Positions 43,732 through 52,910 of a DNA stretch of 64,000 bases are shown here, in pieces. Source of the stretch: Pseudactinotalea sp. HY158 (GTDB lineage: Bacteria; Actinomycetota; Actinomycetes; Actinomycetales; Beutenbergiaceae). The stretch's first letter is position 1, and each line of letters begins with the position of its first letter. Both the position numbers and the translations under genes were made by a program. The stretch is from assembly GCF_009660225.1 (NCBI RefSeq), contig NZ_CP045920.1, forward strand, positions 1,612,001 through 1,676,000, read 5' to 3'. The notes beneath the pieces are model-generated. The model worked only from the letters and a program-made list of their open reading frames with translations. It made no database searches and was not told the origin of the DNA.

Positions 43732-43737
43732 TAGGCT
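43732..43737 (+). promoter_or_regulatory. Leaderless-type -10 element before rarA
   Basis: TAGGCT ends 7 nt before GTG 43745 with no ribosome-binding purines between. Confidence 0.5.
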
Positions 43738-43744
43738 GTGCGGC

Positions 43745-45247
43745 GTGGATCTGTTCGAGGCCGTCGCGACCGACGACGCCGGCGTGCCCCTGGCCGACGC
43801 GCGGGCGCCGCTCGCCGTGCGGATGCGGCCCGCCGACGTGACCGAGGTCGTCGGTCAGGGGCACCTGCTCGGACCAGGATCCCCGCTGCAGCGGCTCATC
43901 GCCCGGCCGACGCCCGGGGCGCTTCCGCCCGCCTCCGTCATCCTGTGGGGCCCGCCCGGGACCGGGAAGACGACGCTGGCCTACCTCGTCGCCCGCACCT
44001 CGGGGCGCGAGTTCACGGAACTGTCCGCGGTGACCGCCGGCGTCAAGGACGTGCGCGCCGTCGTCGACGCCGCCCGACGCCGCCTCGCCACGAGCCGGGG
44101 CGGCGCCACGGAGACGGTCCTGTTCATCGACGAGGTGCACCGCTTCTCCAAGACGCAACAGGACGCCCTCCTGCCCGCGGTCGAGAACCGCTGGGTCACG
44201 CTCGTGGCCGCCACGACCGAGAACCCGAGCTTCTCCGTCATCTCACCGCTGCTGTCCCGCTCGATCATGCTCACCCTCCAGCCCCTCACCCCGGAGGACC
44301 TCGACTCGCTCCTCACCCGGGCCGTCGCCGATGCCCGCGGGCTCGGCGGCCGGGTCGAGCTCACCGACGAGGCGCGGGCGACGCTCCTGCGACTCGCCGG
44401 CGGGGACGCGCGCAAGTCGCTCACCATCCTCGAGGCGGCCGCGGGCACGGCCCTGTCCGGGGTGCCGGCGACGGCCGTATCGACCACGGCGACACCCGTG
44501 AGCACGGCGGGCGACGGCGGCACCGGTCCCGCCCCGGCCCGGATCGGCGTCGAGGACGTGGAGAAGGCCATCGACGTCGCCGCCGTGCGCTACGACCGGG
44601 CCGGGGACCAGCACTACGACGTCATCAGCGCCTTCATCAAGTCGCTGCGCGGCTCGGACGTCGACGCCTCCCTGCACTATCTCGCCCGCATGGTCGCGGC
44701 GGGGGAGGACCCCCGATTCATCGCCCGTCGGCTCGTAATCGCCGCCTCCGAGGAGGTCGGCATGGCCGACCCGACGGCCCTGCAGACCGCCGTCGCCGCC
44801 GCCCAGGCCGTCGCCCTCATCGGCATGCCCGAGGCGCGGATCGTGCTCTCGCAGGCGGTCGTGCACATCGCGACCGCGCCCAAGTCGAACGCCGCCTATC
44901 GCGCGGTCGACGCCGCCCTCGCCGACGTCCGGGCCGGCCGGAGCGAACCGGTGCCGCTCCATCTGCGCGACACCCACTATGCGGGAGCGGACGGCCTCGG
45001 CCACGGGGAGGGCTACCGGTACGCCCACGACGCCCCCCACGCCGTCGCCGAGCAGACCTACCTGCCGCCGGGCCTGGCGGACCGGCGCTACTACGAGCCG
45101 AGCGAGCGCGGCTACGAGCGCACGATCGGGGAGCGGCTCGGGCGGATCCGTTCCCTCCTGCGACCCGCCCGCGGCGGCGACGAGGTGACCAAGAACACCC
45201 CGGGTGACGGGCCTGCTCGCGGCGGGGGCGCCGTCCCCACGCGGTGA
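43745..45247 (+). CDS. rarA: Replication-associated recombination protein A (MgsA/RarA AAA+ ATPase)
   Basis: A 500-residue AAA+ clamp-loader-like ATPase acting at stalled forks. [20 protein letters not shown], Walker [13 protein letters not shown], Walker [15 protein letters not shown] and sensor 1 ATTENPSF are diagnostic. The C-terminal tetramerisation domain carries [20 protein letters not shown] and [20 protein letters not shown] short Thr/Ala/Gly-rich insertion (about 240-260) is lineage-specific. Confidence 0.94.
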   Translation: MDLFEAVATDDAGVPLADARAPLAVRMRPADVTEVVGQGHLLGPGSPLQRLIARPTPGALPPASVILWGPPGTGKTTLAYLVARTSGREFTELSAVTAGVKDVRAVVDAARRRLATSRGGATETVLFIDEVHRFSKTQQDALLPAVENRWVTLVAATTENPSFSVISPLLSRSIMLTLQPLTPEDLDSLLTRAVADARGLGGRVELTDEARATLLRLAGGDARKSLTILEAAAGTALSGVPATAVSTTATPVSTAGDGGTGPAPARIGVEDVEKAIDVAAVRYDRAGDQHYDVISAFIKSLRGSDVDASLHYLARMVAAGEDPRFIARRLVIAASEEVGMADPTALQTAVAAAQAVALIGMPEARIVLSQAVVHIATAPKSNAAYRAVDAALADVRAGRSEPVPLHLRDTHYAGADGLGHGEGYRYAHDAPHAVAEQTYLPPGLADRRYYEPSERGYERTIGERLGRIRSLLRPARGGDEVTKNTPGDGPARGGGAVPTR

Positions 45248-45252
45248 TGCGG

Positions 45253-45448
45253 TAATCTATCGGGGTCGCCCACCTGGGCGCAGGGCCATGCGCTGTCGAA
45301 CAGCTGTCGAGCAGCCGTCGAACAGCCGTCGAACACCGCCATGGACCCCTGGGGTCTTAGCCGCTACGAGTGGACCCCACCCCGGCCCCCGGAACCACCG
45401 GGACCCGTCGCCGGGGTGACGTAGAAACGACAGAAAGCTGGAATACGT
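45253..45448 (+). promoter_or_regulatory. rpsD promoter and long leader with 11-bp repeats
   Basis: TAATCT (45253-45258) is a good -10, giving a leader of about 185 nt. It contains four 11-bp direct repeats (CTGTCGAACAG type) at 45293-45336, then GGACCCC/GGGGTC inverted segments before the start. S4 represses its own message in other bacteria, so a regulatory leader is plausible. No known S4 leader consensus was recognised. Confidence 0.4.
45293..45336. repeat. Four tandem 11-bp repeats in the rpsD leader
   Basis: CTGTCGAACAG, CTGTCGAGCAG, CCGTCGAACAG and CCGTCGAACAC follow without gaps. The unit length equals that of the repeat after hisS but the sequence differs. Confidence 0.75.
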
Positions 45449-46078
45449 ATGAGCAATCACGCTCAGAAGGCGCGCCGCCAGGTCCGCCAGTCCCGTGCCC
45501 TCGGCCTCGCCCTGACGCCGAAGGCCGCCAAGTACTTCGAGAAGCGCCCCTACCCGCCGGGCGAGCACGGCCGCGCCCGTCGCCGCACCGAGTCCGACTA
45601 CGCGGTCCGACTCAAGGAGAAGCAGCGGCTGCGCGCCCAGTACGGGCTGCGCGAGGTGCAGCTGCGCCGCGTCTTCGACGAGGCCCGCCGCGAGCCGTAC
45701 CTGACCGGTGAGTCCCTGGTCGAGCTGCTCGAGATGCGCCTCGACGCGCTCGTGCTGCGCGCCGGCTTCGGCCGCACCATCGCCCAGGCCCGCCAGGCCG
45801 TGACCCACCGTCACATCCTCGTCGACGGCAAGATCGTGGACCGCCCCTCCTACCGGGTCAAGGTCGGCCAGGTCGTGCAGGTCAAGCCGCGCAGCCAGAC
45901 GACGGTGCCGTTCCAGGTCGCCGCCGCCGGCGCGCACGCGGGCGTCCTGCCCGAGGTGCCCGGGTACCTGCAGGTCGACCTCGAGAAGCTGCGCTTCGAG
46001 CTCGCCCGTCGCCCCAAGCGCGCCGAGGTGCCCATCACGTGCGAGGTCCAGCTCGTGGTCGAGTACTACTCGCGCTGA
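45449..46078 (+). CDS. rpsD: 30S ribosomal protein S4 (zinc-free form)
   Basis: A 209-residue S4. The S4 RNA-binding motif is clear (RLDALVLRAGFGRTIAQARQ and HILVDGKIVDRPSYRVK), and PPGEHGR marks the N-terminal domain. The CxxC zinc site of the other S4 type is missing. The N-terminus is QVRQSRALGLALTPKAAKY, so this is the cysteine-free version. It stands alone with its own promoter and terminator, unlike the alpha-operon location of many bacteria. Confidence 0.95.
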   Translation: MSNHAQKARRQVRQSRALGLALTPKAAKYFEKRPYPPGEHGRARRRTESDYAVRLKEKQRLRAQYGLREVQLRRVFDEARREPYLTGESLVELLEMRLDALVLRAGFGRTIAQARQAVTHRHILVDGKIVDRPSYRVKVGQVVQVKPRSQTTVPFQVAAAGAHAGVLPEVPGYLQVDLEKLRFELARRPKRAEVPITCEVQLVVEYYSR

Positions 46079-46092
46079 TCCCCCTCGCGCCC

Positions 46093-46122
46093 GCGCCCCG
46101 GTTGCCTCGGCTGCCGGGGCGC
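46093..46122 (+). terminator. Terminator after rpsD
   Basis: A 9-bp perfect stem GCGCCCCGG/CCGGGGCGC with a 12-nt loop, 15 nt after the rpsD stop. Confidence 0.6.
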
Positions 46123-46142
46123 AGGCATTCCCTCCCGGCCCG

Positions 46143-46148
46143 ATAGGC
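46143..46148 (+). promoter_or_regulatory. Candidate -10 for the DUF948-alaS operon
   Basis: TAGGCT lies 32 nt before ATG 46181, and AAAGG stands 7 nt before the start. Confidence 0.4.
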
Positions 46149-46180
46149 TCGCGGTCGTACCCCGCGACGAAAGGCAGCTC

Positions 46181-46534
46181 ATGTCCGTTGGAGATATCGC
46201 CGGCCTCCTGGCGGCGGCGGCGTTCCTCATCCTCGTCGGCGTGCTCGCCGTGCCGCTCGTCAAGCTCGGCCGCGTGCTCGACACCGCCTCCGACTCGCTC
46301 CGGGACGTGACCGAGCACACCCTGCCGGTGATCGACGAGGCCGCCCAGACCGTCACCACCGCGAACGGACAGCTCGCCAAGATCGACACGATGACCACGG
46401 CCGCGGCCGAGACGACGCAGAACATCTCGGCGATGACCTCCCTCGTCGCGGCCACGGTCGGCGCCCCGCTCGTCAAGGCGGCCGCGTTCTCCCTCGCCGT
46501 CCGCGGGTTCTTCCGCAAGGACCGGGGCCGCTGA
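46181..46534 (+). CDS. DUF948-family membrane protein
   Basis: A 117-residue protein with one N-terminal membrane helix (about 7-27). A helical segment of methyl-accepting-chemotaxis-like heptads (LDTASDSLRDVTEHTLPVIDEAAQTV) typical of DUF948 follows. Function is unknown. The family is regularly found just upstream of alaS in actinobacteria. It shares TGATG with the next gene. Confidence 0.82.
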   Translation: MSVGDIAGLLAAAAFLILVGVLAVPLVKLGRVLDTASDSLRDVTEHTLPVIDEAAQTVTTANGQLAKIDTMTTAAAETTQNISAMTSLVAATVGAPLVKAAAFSLAVRGFFRKDRGR

Positions 46535-46881
46535 TGCGACGCCTGTTCTGGGTCGCGGTCGGGGTCGGGGTGACCGTCGTGGCACTGCGACGGCTCGAGC
46601 GTGCCTCCGGGTTCGTGCGCACCCTCGCGCCCGGCAACCTGGCCGACTCGATCGGCCGGCTCGCCGGGTCCCTCACCGAGGCGACCGCGGAGTTCAGGAC
46701 CGCCATGGCCGAGGAGGAGCGCCGGCTCACCGATACGCTGCTCGCGCGCTCCGAGTCGGCCGGTGAGTCGCCCGGACAGTCGCCCGGTGCCGGGTCGCGG
46801 TCGCGGCACCGCCGCCCGGACGCACGCACCGATCGCGACACCTGGGGGTTGGACTCCGACGACCCCGACCTGTATCTCTGA
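46534..46881 (+). CDS. Small membrane protein between DUF948 and alaS (DUF6167-like)
   Basis: A 115-residue protein with an N-terminal membrane helix (FWVAVGVGVTVVALRRL), an amphipathic segment (EATAEFRTAMAEEERRL) and a Ser/Arg-rich tail ending DSDDPDLYL. Position and pattern match the conserved actinobacterial gene that accompanies the DUF948 gene. No enzymatic motif. The following 97-bp gap is CCACC-rich and holds a weak GAAGGAAG ribosome site for alaS. Confidence 0.6.
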   Translation: MRRLFWVAVGVGVTVVALRRLERASGFVRTLAPGNLADSIGRLAGSLTEATAEFRTAMAEEERRLTDTLLARSESAGESPGQSPGAGSRSRHRRPDARTDRDTWGLDSDDPDLYL

Positions 46882-46978
46882 ACGGGCCCCTGCAACCACC
46901 TGCCACCACCGGCCACCCGCCACCACCGGCCCCGTCCCACACGCATCCCGCATTCGTCTCGCACCGAAGGAAGTCCCC

Positions 46979-49747
46979 ATGCGCACCGCTGAGATCCGCC
47001 GCCGTTGGCTCACGTTCTTCGCCGACCGCGGCCACGCCGTGGTGCCCTCGAGCTCGGTCATCTCGCCGGATCCCTCGACGCTCTTCGTCATCGCCGGGAT
47101 GGTTCCCTTCATCCCCTACATGCTCGCCGAGCAGCAGCCGCCGTGGTCGCGGGCCACGAGCGTGCAGAAGTGCGTGCGCACCGCCGACATCGACGAGGTG
47201 GGCAAGACCACCCGGCACGGCACGTTCTTCCAGATGAACGGAAACTTCTCCTTCGGGGACTACTTCAAGGAGCAGGCGATCCGGTACGCCTGGGAGTTCG
47301 TCACCGGTGCGGAGGAGGAGGGCTGCCTCGGCTTCGACCCCGCGGACGTCTGGGTGACCGTCTATACCGACGACCACGAGGCAGCCGCCTTCTGGCAGGA
47401 GATCGCGGGACTCCCCGCCGAGCGGATCCAGCGCCGCGGCATGGCCGACAACTACTGGTCCACCGGCGCCCGCGGGCCGGCCGGGCCGTGCTCCGAGATC
47501 TACATCGACCGCGGCCCCGCCTACGGAGCCGAGGGCGGTCCCGTCGTCGACGAGGACCGATACCTCGAGATCTGGAACCTCGTGTTCATGCAGTACGAGC
47601 GCGGGGACGGCGGCACGAAGGACGACTTCCCGATCCTCGGGGACCTGACCCAGAAGAACATCGACACCGGCATGGGCCTCGAGCGGGTCGCGCTGCTCAA
47701 GCAGGGCGTGGACAACCTGTACGAGATCGACCAGGTCTACCCGGTGATCGCGGCCACCGAGCGGCTCTCCGGCAAGAAGTACGGCGAGAACCACGAGGAC
47801 GACGTCCGCATGCGCGTGGTCGCCGACCATGTGCGCTCGGCGCTCATGCTCATCGGCGACGGCATCCGCCCGGGCAACGAGGGGCGGGGCTACGTGCTGC
47901 GGCGGCTGCTGCGGCGCGCGATCCGCGCCGTCCGGCTCCTCGGCGTGGAGCAGGAGGCGCTGCCGGTGCTGCTGCCCACCTCCAAGGACGCCATGAAGGA
48001 GTCCTACCCCGAGCTCGACGCCGAGTTCGACCGGATCTCGCGGATCGCCTACACCGAGGAGGCCTCCTTCCGGCGCACCCTGGAGTCCGGGCTCAGCCTG
48101 CTCACCGGCGCCGTGGCCCGGCTCGAGGAGGCCGGCGTCGACGTGCTCCCCGGCGCCGACGCCTTCGCCCTGCACGACACGCACGGGTTCCCGATCGACC
48201 TCACCCTGGAGATGGCGGCCGAGCGGGGACTGAGCGTCGACGAGGCCACCTTCCGTCGTCTCATGACCGAGCAGAAGCAGCGCGCCCGCACGGACGCGCT
48301 CGCCAAACGGGCCGGCCACGCCGACACCCAGGCCTACCAGCAGCTGCGCGCCGAGCTCGATGCGCCGGTCACCTTCCTCGGCTACGACGAGTCCGAGGCC
48401 CGCTCCCGGGTCGTCGGCCTCCTCGCCGACGGGGTGCCCGTGCCCGCGGCGCACGCCCCGGCCGACGTCGAGGTCATCCTCGCCGCGACCCCGTTCTACG
48501 CCGAGGCCGGGGGGCAGCTCGCCGACCACGGCACCCTGCGCCTCGACGGCGGCGGGCTCGTCGAGGTCGACGACGTCCAGGCCCCGATCAAGGGGATGCC
48601 GCTCCACCGCGGCCGGCTCGTCGACGGCTCGATCACGCTCGACGAGGGGGCCCTCGCCGCGATCTCCACCACCCGGCGCCTCGCGATCAGCCGCGCCCAC
48701 ACCGCGACGCACATCGTGCACAAGGCGGTCCGGGAGGCGCTCGGGGACACCGCGACCCAGGCCGGCTCGGAGAACGCGCCCTCCCGGGTGAGGTTCGACT
48801 TCCGATCCGGCACCGGGTTGCCCGCCGGGGCGCTGAGCGAGGTCGAGGAGCGCGCCAACGCCCGGCTCATGGACGACCTCGAGGTGACCGATCAGGTCAT
48901 GGACCTGGACGACGCGCGCGCCGCCGGGGCGATGGCCCTCTTCGGCGAGAAGTACGGCAGCCGCGTCCGCGTGGTCTCCGTGGGCGGCGACTGGTCCAGG
49001 GAGCTGTGCGGAGGCACCCACGTGGCCAGCTCCGGGAGGATCGGACGGATCACCCTGCTGAGCGAGGCGAGCATCGGCTCGGGCGTGCGGCGGATCGACG
49101 CCCTCGTGGGAACCGGGGCGCACGAGTTCCACGCCCGCGAGCATGCGCTCGTCGGCCAGCTGTCCCAGCTCGTCGGCGCGCGCGGGGAGGAACTGCCCGA
49201 GCGGATCTCCGGCCTGCTCACCCGCCTCAAGGACGCCGAACGGGAGGTGGCCACGATGCGGGCCGAGCAGGTGCTCGCCCGCGCGGGCTCGCTGCTCGAC
49301 GGGGCGGCTCGCATCGGGGCCCTGCGCGTGATCGTCGCGGACCTGGGTCCGGTCGGATCGGCCGACGACGTGCGCACCCTCGCCCTCGACCTGCGGGAGC
49401 GCAGCGGCGCCGAGCCCGCCGTCGTCGCCCTCGTCGGAGTCGCGGGGGAGCGGCCCGTCGTGGTCGTCGCGGTGAACCCGGCCGCGCGGGCGGCCGGCGT
49501 CAAGGCCGGTGCCCTCGTGCGTGTCGCCGCGACCCGTCTCGGCGGCGGTGGCGGCGGGAAGGACGACCTCGCCCAGGGGCGGGACCGACCCGGCCGCGAC
49601 CGGCGCGGCCGTGGCGGCCCTGTCCGACGAGCTGGCGGCCGCCCATGGCTGACCCGCGCCCCGGCGTCCGCCTCGGCCTCGACATCGGCAGCGTGCGCAT
49701 CGGCGTCGCGCGGAGCGATCCGCGCGGCACCCTCGCCACGCCCGTGA
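46979..49747 (+). CDS. alaS: Alanine-tRNA ligase with a frameshifted C-terminus
   Basis: AlaRS with an N-terminal class II core (RHGTFFQMNGNFSFGDYFK; GPAGPCSEIY; GMGLERV), an editing domain with HTATHIVH and the downstream CGGTHV zinc motif, and a C-Ala domain ending GGGGGGKDDLAQG. The open frame runs 922 residues, but after codon 866 (CAG 49574-49576) it reads an Arg-rich, non-homologous tail. Skipping one G in the GGGG run (49577-49579 region) gives GGTDPAATGAAVAALSDELA and a stop at 49652, total about 890 residues, the usual length. That stop overlaps the ruvX start by 8 nt, as in related genomes. Either a real indel or a sequencing error. The catalytic and editing parts are intact. Confidence 0.9.
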   Translation: MRTAEIRRRWLTFFADRGHAVVPSSSVISPDPSTLFVIAGMVPFIPYMLAEQQPPWSRATSVQKCVRTADIDEVGKTTRHGTFFQMNGNFSFGDYFKEQAIRYAWEFVTGAEEEGCLGFDPADVWVTVYTDDHEAAAFWQEIAGLPAERIQRRGMADNYWSTGARGPAGPCSEIYIDRGPAYGAEGGPVVDEDRYLEIWNLVFMQYERGDGGTKDDFPILGDLTQKNIDTGMGLERVALLKQGVDNLYEIDQVYPVIAATERLSGKKYGENHEDDVRMRVVADHVRSALMLIGDGIRPGNEGRGYVLRRLLRRAIRAVRLLGVEQEALPVLLPTSKDAMKESYPELDAEFDRISRIAYTEEASFRRTLESGLSLLTGAVARLEEAGVDVLPGADAFALHDTHGFPIDLTLEMAAERGLSVDEATFRRLMTEQKQRARTDALAKRAGHADTQAYQQLRAELDAPVTFLGYDESEARSRVVGLLADGVPVPAAHAPADVEVILAATPFYAEAGGQLADHGTLRLDGGGLVEVDDVQAPIKGMPLHRGRLVDGSITLDEGALAAISTTRRLAISRAHTATHIVHKAVREALGDTATQAGSENAPSRVRFDFRSGTGLPAGALSEVEERANARLMDDLEVTDQVMDLDDARAAGAMALFGEKYGSRVRVVSVGGDWSRELCGGTHVASSGRIGRITLLSEASIGSGVRRIDALVGTGAHEFHAREHALVGQLSQLVGARGEELPERISGLLTRLKDAEREVATMRAEQVLARAGSLLDGAARIGALRVIVADLGPVGSADDVRTLALDLRERSGAEPAVVALVGVAGERPVVVVAVNPAARAAGVKAGALVRVAATRLGGGGGGKDDLAQGRDRPGRDRRGRGGPVRRAGGRPWLTRAPASASASTSAACASASRGAIRAAPSPRP

Positions 49748-50148
49748 GCACGATCACGAGGCCGCGCACGGGAGCGGACCGGACCGTGGCCGAGATCGCC
49801 GGAATCGTCGCCGAGCTCGAGGTGGTCGAGGTGATCGTCGGCCTCCCCCGGACCCTCCAGGGAAAGGAGGGGGCTGCAGCCGCCGCCGCACGGGCGTATG
49901 CTGGCGACCTGGCAGCGGCCGTGACGGTCCCTGTCCGGATGGTCGATGAACGGCTGACCACGGTCAGCGCGCATCAGGCGATGCACGCCTCCGGACGCTC
50001 CGGTCGCCGCCATCGCAGTGTCGTCGACCAGGTCGCGGCGGTGATGATCCTCCAATCCGCCCTCGACCTGGAGCGCAGCACGGGCCGCCCACCCGGCGAG
50101 CACCTGCCGCCCACCCCCGTTGATCGGACGAAAGAGACCCAGGCGTGA
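49645..50148 (+). CDS. ruvX: RuvX/YqgF-family nuclease (pre-16S rRNA or Holliday junction)
   Basis: A 167-residue RNase H-fold protein. Metal-binding acids appear in GLDIGSVRIGVARSD, VDERLTTVSA and VVDQVAAVMIL. In E. coli YqgF matures the 5' end of 16S rRNA. A mycobacterial homologue has been reported to resolve Holliday junctions. The order alaS-ruvX-mltG-aroE is standard. ATG 49645 overlaps the restored alaS reading frame. Confidence 0.9.
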   Translation: MADPRPGVRLGLDIGSVRIGVARSDPRGTLATPVSTITRPRTGADRTVAEIAGIVAELEVVEVIVGLPRTLQGKEGAAAAAARAYAGDLAAAVTVPVRMVDERLTTVSAHQAMHASGRSGRRHRSVVDQVAAVMILQSALDLERSTGRPPGEHLPPTPVDRTKETQA

Positions 50149-51302
50149 CGGATCTGTTCCACGAACCCGCCGGGGACGAGGCACCGGCCCCGCCCTCGCG
50201 CAGCCATCGCCGGGCGGCGGCGCGCCGCCGCAACCAGCGGCGCAAGAACGTCGTCTCGTTCCTGGTCATGGTGCTGGCGCTCGTGCTGCTCGTCGGCGGG
50301 GCCATCGTCTTCATCCGGCCCCTGCTCACCCACACCACACCCGAGAGCAACGACTTTCCCGGCCCCGGGCAGGGGAGCGTGGAGGTCGTCGTCGACGACG
50401 GCGACTCCGGCACGGCCATCGGGGAGACCCTGACCGATGCGGGCGTCGTCAAGACGGTCGAGGCGTTCACGAACGCCTACAGCGCCAACCCGAACGCCAC
50501 GTCCATCCAGGCCGGGACCTACGAGCTGCAGGAGGGGATGCGGTCCGTCGACGCCGTGGCCGCGCTGCTCGACCCGGCCAGCCGAATCGACCTGCGCCTC
50601 ACCGTGCCCGAGGGGTGGACCGTGACGCAGATCTACGGGAAGATGGCCGACCTGCTCATGGTCCCGGTCGAGGACGTCGAGGCCGCGGCCGAGAAGCTCG
50701 CGGCGAGCGCCCTGCCGGAGTCGGCCGGAGGGGAACTCGAGGGCTGGCTCTTCCCGAGCACCTACACCCTGAGCCCCGACGACACTCCCGCGAGCGTGCT
50801 GGAGCGCATGCTCGACAAGATGATCTCCGAACTGGACGCCCGCGAGGTCCCCGAGAAGGAGCGCGAGGCGCTCCTCATCAAGGCCTCGATCGTCGAGAAG
50901 GAGGGGACCGAGCAGTACTGGGGCAAGATCGCCCGCGTCGTCGAGAACAGGCTCGAGGGCTGCTCCGGCGACGGCCGGCTCGGGATGGACGCCACGTACG
51001 TCTACCGACTCGGCAAGAAGGCGAACGACATCACCTCCGAGGAGTGGCGCAAGGACGACCCGTACAACGGCCGGGAGGGTCCGCCCGGACTCCCGCCCAC
51101 GCCGATCGGCGCCCCCGGAACGGGCGCGATCGACGCGGTGCTCGATCCGCCGGAGGGGGACTGGTGCTACTTCGTGAGCGTCAACCTCGAGACCCAGGAG
51201 ACGAAGTTCACCGACGACCTCAAGCAGCATCTGAAGAACCAGGAGGAGTACCGGCAGTGGCTCCGGGAGCAGACCTCGGCTCCCACGGAGACCGGCGAGT
51301 GA
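50145..51302 (+). CDS. mltG: Endolytic transglycosylase MltG
   Basis: A 385-residue peptidoglycan-cleaving enzyme with a basic cytosolic head (1-35), one membrane helix (about 37-58), a LysM-like N-terminal part (SGTAIGETLTDAGVV) and the YceG catalytic core. Family markers are GWLFPSTYTL and the catalytic glutamate in ASIVEKEG. LPPTPIGAPG is near the end. It sets glycan strand length during elongation. GTG overlaps the ruvX stop. Confidence 0.93.
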   Translation: MTDLFHEPAGDEAPAPPSRSHRRAAARRRNQRRKNVVSFLVMVLALVLLVGGAIVFIRPLLTHTTPESNDFPGPGQGSVEVVVDDGDSGTAIGETLTDAGVVKTVEAFTNAYSANPNATSIQAGTYELQEGMRSVDAVAALLDPASRIDLRLTVPEGWTVTQIYGKMADLLMVPVEDVEAAAEKLAASALPESAGGELEGWLFPSTYTLSPDDTPASVLERMLDKMISELDAREVPEKEREALLIKASIVEKEGTEQYWGKIARVVENRLEGCSGDGRLGMDATYVYRLGKKANDITSEEWRKDDPYNGREGPPGLPPTPIGAPGTGAIDAVLDPPEGDWCYFVSVNLETQETKFTDDLKQHLKNQEEYRQWLREQTSAPTETGE

Positions 51303-52174
51303 GCGCCCCGGCCCCCCACGCCGGCGGACCCGCGCGGGCGGGGGTGCTCGGGCATCCGATCGCCCACTCGCTCTCGCCGGTGCTGCATCGGGCGGCCTAC
51401 GCATCCCTCGGGCTCACGGACTGGCGGTACACGAGCCACGACGTGACCGAGGACGGCCTCGCCGGCTTCGTCGCCGGCTGCGGGCCCGAATGGGCCGGCC
51501 TCTCGCTCACGATGCCGCTCAAGCGCACCGTGCTCGGCCTGCTCGACGCGGTCGAGCCCCTGGCCGAGGCGGTCGGCGCCGTCAACACGCTGCTCTTCTC
51601 CGCCGGTGGGCTCAAGGTCGGCGCGAACACCGACGTCTACGGAATCGCCACGGCGGTCCGCCTCGCCGGCGCGGACTCCGGTTCGTCCCGGCCCACCGGG
51701 GTGATCGTCGGCGGGGGGGCCACGGCCGCCTCGGCCGTCGCCGCCCTCGGCGAGCTGGGCATCACCCGGCCGGCCGTGCTCGTGCGATCGAAGGGCCGGG
51801 CCGGCGCCGTCATCCGCGCGGCGAACTCGATGGGGGTCGAGCCCGAGCTCGTCTCGCTCGACTCACCCCGGGCGGGCGCCCTCGTCCGCTCGGCCGACGT
51901 CGTCGTCTCGACCATCCCGGGCGGCGCCTCCGACCGGCTCGTGCCCCTCGTCGAGGGGGTGCGCCTCGGGCACGGACAGGTGCTCCTCGACGTGGTCTAC
52001 GAGGGCTGGCCGACCGCGTTCCCGCTCGCCTGGCGTGGCGCCGGCGGCACCGCGGTGCCCGGATCCGACATGCTCCTGCACCAGGCCGTCGAGCAGGTCC
52101 GGCTCATGACGGGCCGGAGCCCGGCCGTGGAGCCGATGCGCACCGCCCTCGACCTGGCCCTCGCGGGGGGCTGA
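51299..52174 (+). CDS. aroE: Shikimate dehydrogenase
   Basis: A 291-residue enzyme reducing 3-dehydroshikimate with NADPH. It shows GHPIAHSLSPVLHRAA, the catalytic lysine in LTMPLKRTV, NTDVYG for substrate aspartate, a Rossmann loop GGGATAASAV and a closing GSDMLLHQAVEQ. GTG 51299 overlaps the mltG stop (GTGA). It heads a run of aromatic-pathway genes. Confidence 0.93.
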   Translation: MSAPAPHAGGPARAGVLGHPIAHSLSPVLHRAAYASLGLTDWRYTSHDVTEDGLAGFVAGCGPEWAGLSLTMPLKRTVLGLLDAVEPLAEAVGAVNTLLFSAGGLKVGANTDVYGIATAVRLAGADSGSSRPTGVIVGGGATAASAVAALGELGITRPAVLVRSKGRAGAVIRAANSMGVEPELVSLDSPRAGALVRSADVVVSTIPGGASDRLVPLVEGVRLGHGQVLLDVVYEGWPTAFPLAWRGAGGTAVPGSDMLLHQAVEQVRLMTGRSPAVEPMRTALDLALAGG

Positions 52175-52177
52175 GCC

Positions 52178-52807
52178 CTGGTCGCGCTCGCGTGCGCGGC
52201 CGTCGCCGGCCTCGTCGCCCTGGGCCTGACGCCGTGGATGCGGCGCCTCGCGGACGCCGACTCGCCGTGGCTCGGATCTGGCCTGCACGCCCTCGTCGCC
52301 GCGCTCCTCGCCGCCGCGGGCACGCTCGCGGCCGGAACCTGGTCCGAGCGGGTCACCTTCACCGGGCTGGCGGTCGCCGCCGGCCTGCTCGTGACGATCG
52401 ACCTCGCCGTGCACCGGCTGCCCGACCGGATCGTGCTCGCGGCGGCCGCCGTGGCCGTGACCGGCACCGCCGCGGCCGCCTGGGAGAGCGGCTCCTGGCA
52501 GCCCTGGGGCCGGGCGCTCCTCGCCGGCATCGTCGTCGGCGCGGGGTTCCTCCTACTCGCGCTCGCCAGCCCGACCGGACTGGGCCTCGGGGACGTCAAA
52601 CTCGCGGCCGTCCTCGGCACCGTGCTCGGCTGGTTCGGATGGCAGGCGGCGCTCACCGGGATCCTCGCCGGCTTCGTGTGCGGGGGAGTGGTCGCGCTCA
52701 TCGGACTCGCGCTGCGGCGGACCGGGGTGCGCGATCACCTCGCGTTCGGCCCCTGGCTCATCCTCGGCTCGGTCGCCGGGATCGCGCTCACGGTCTCCGG
52801 CTCCTGA
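52178..52807 (+). CDS. A24-type prepilin peptidase (probable CTG start)
   Basis: A 209-residue aspartic membrane peptidase if read from CTG 52178. Catalytic aspartates lie in [13 protein letters not shown] and GLGDVKLA, the type IV prepilin peptidase pattern, within about six helices. The N-terminal methyltransferase domain of the large form is absent. The first ATG (52238) would cut off the first membrane helix ([16 protein letters not shown]). CTG 52178 lies 7 nt after a GGGGGG tract and directly after the aroE stop. Its pilin or Flp substrates are not in the window. Confidence 0.75.
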   Translation: MVALACAAVAGLVALGLTPWMRRLADADSPWLGSGLHALVAALLAAAGTLAAGTWSERVTFTGLAVAAGLLVTIDLAVHRLPDRIVLAAAAVAVTGTAAAAWESGSWQPWGRALLAGIVVGAGFLLLALASPTGLGLGDVKLAAVLGTVLGWFGWQAALTGILAGFVCGGVVALIGLALRRTGVRDHLAFGPWLILGSVAGIALTVSGS

Positions 52808-52910
52808 TCCCGGTCCCATCCCGGCCCATCCCGGGGCCGGCGCGGGCCCGGCGCGGCCCGATCACGGCCCGGGGATCGCGGCACCGGCCGGACGTGACAG
52901 ACTGAGGCCC

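Noticed and set aside
49570-49600. Programmed frameshift in alaS
   Set aside because: There is no slippery heptamer with downstream structure and no precedent in the family. An indel or base-calling error in the G-run is simpler.
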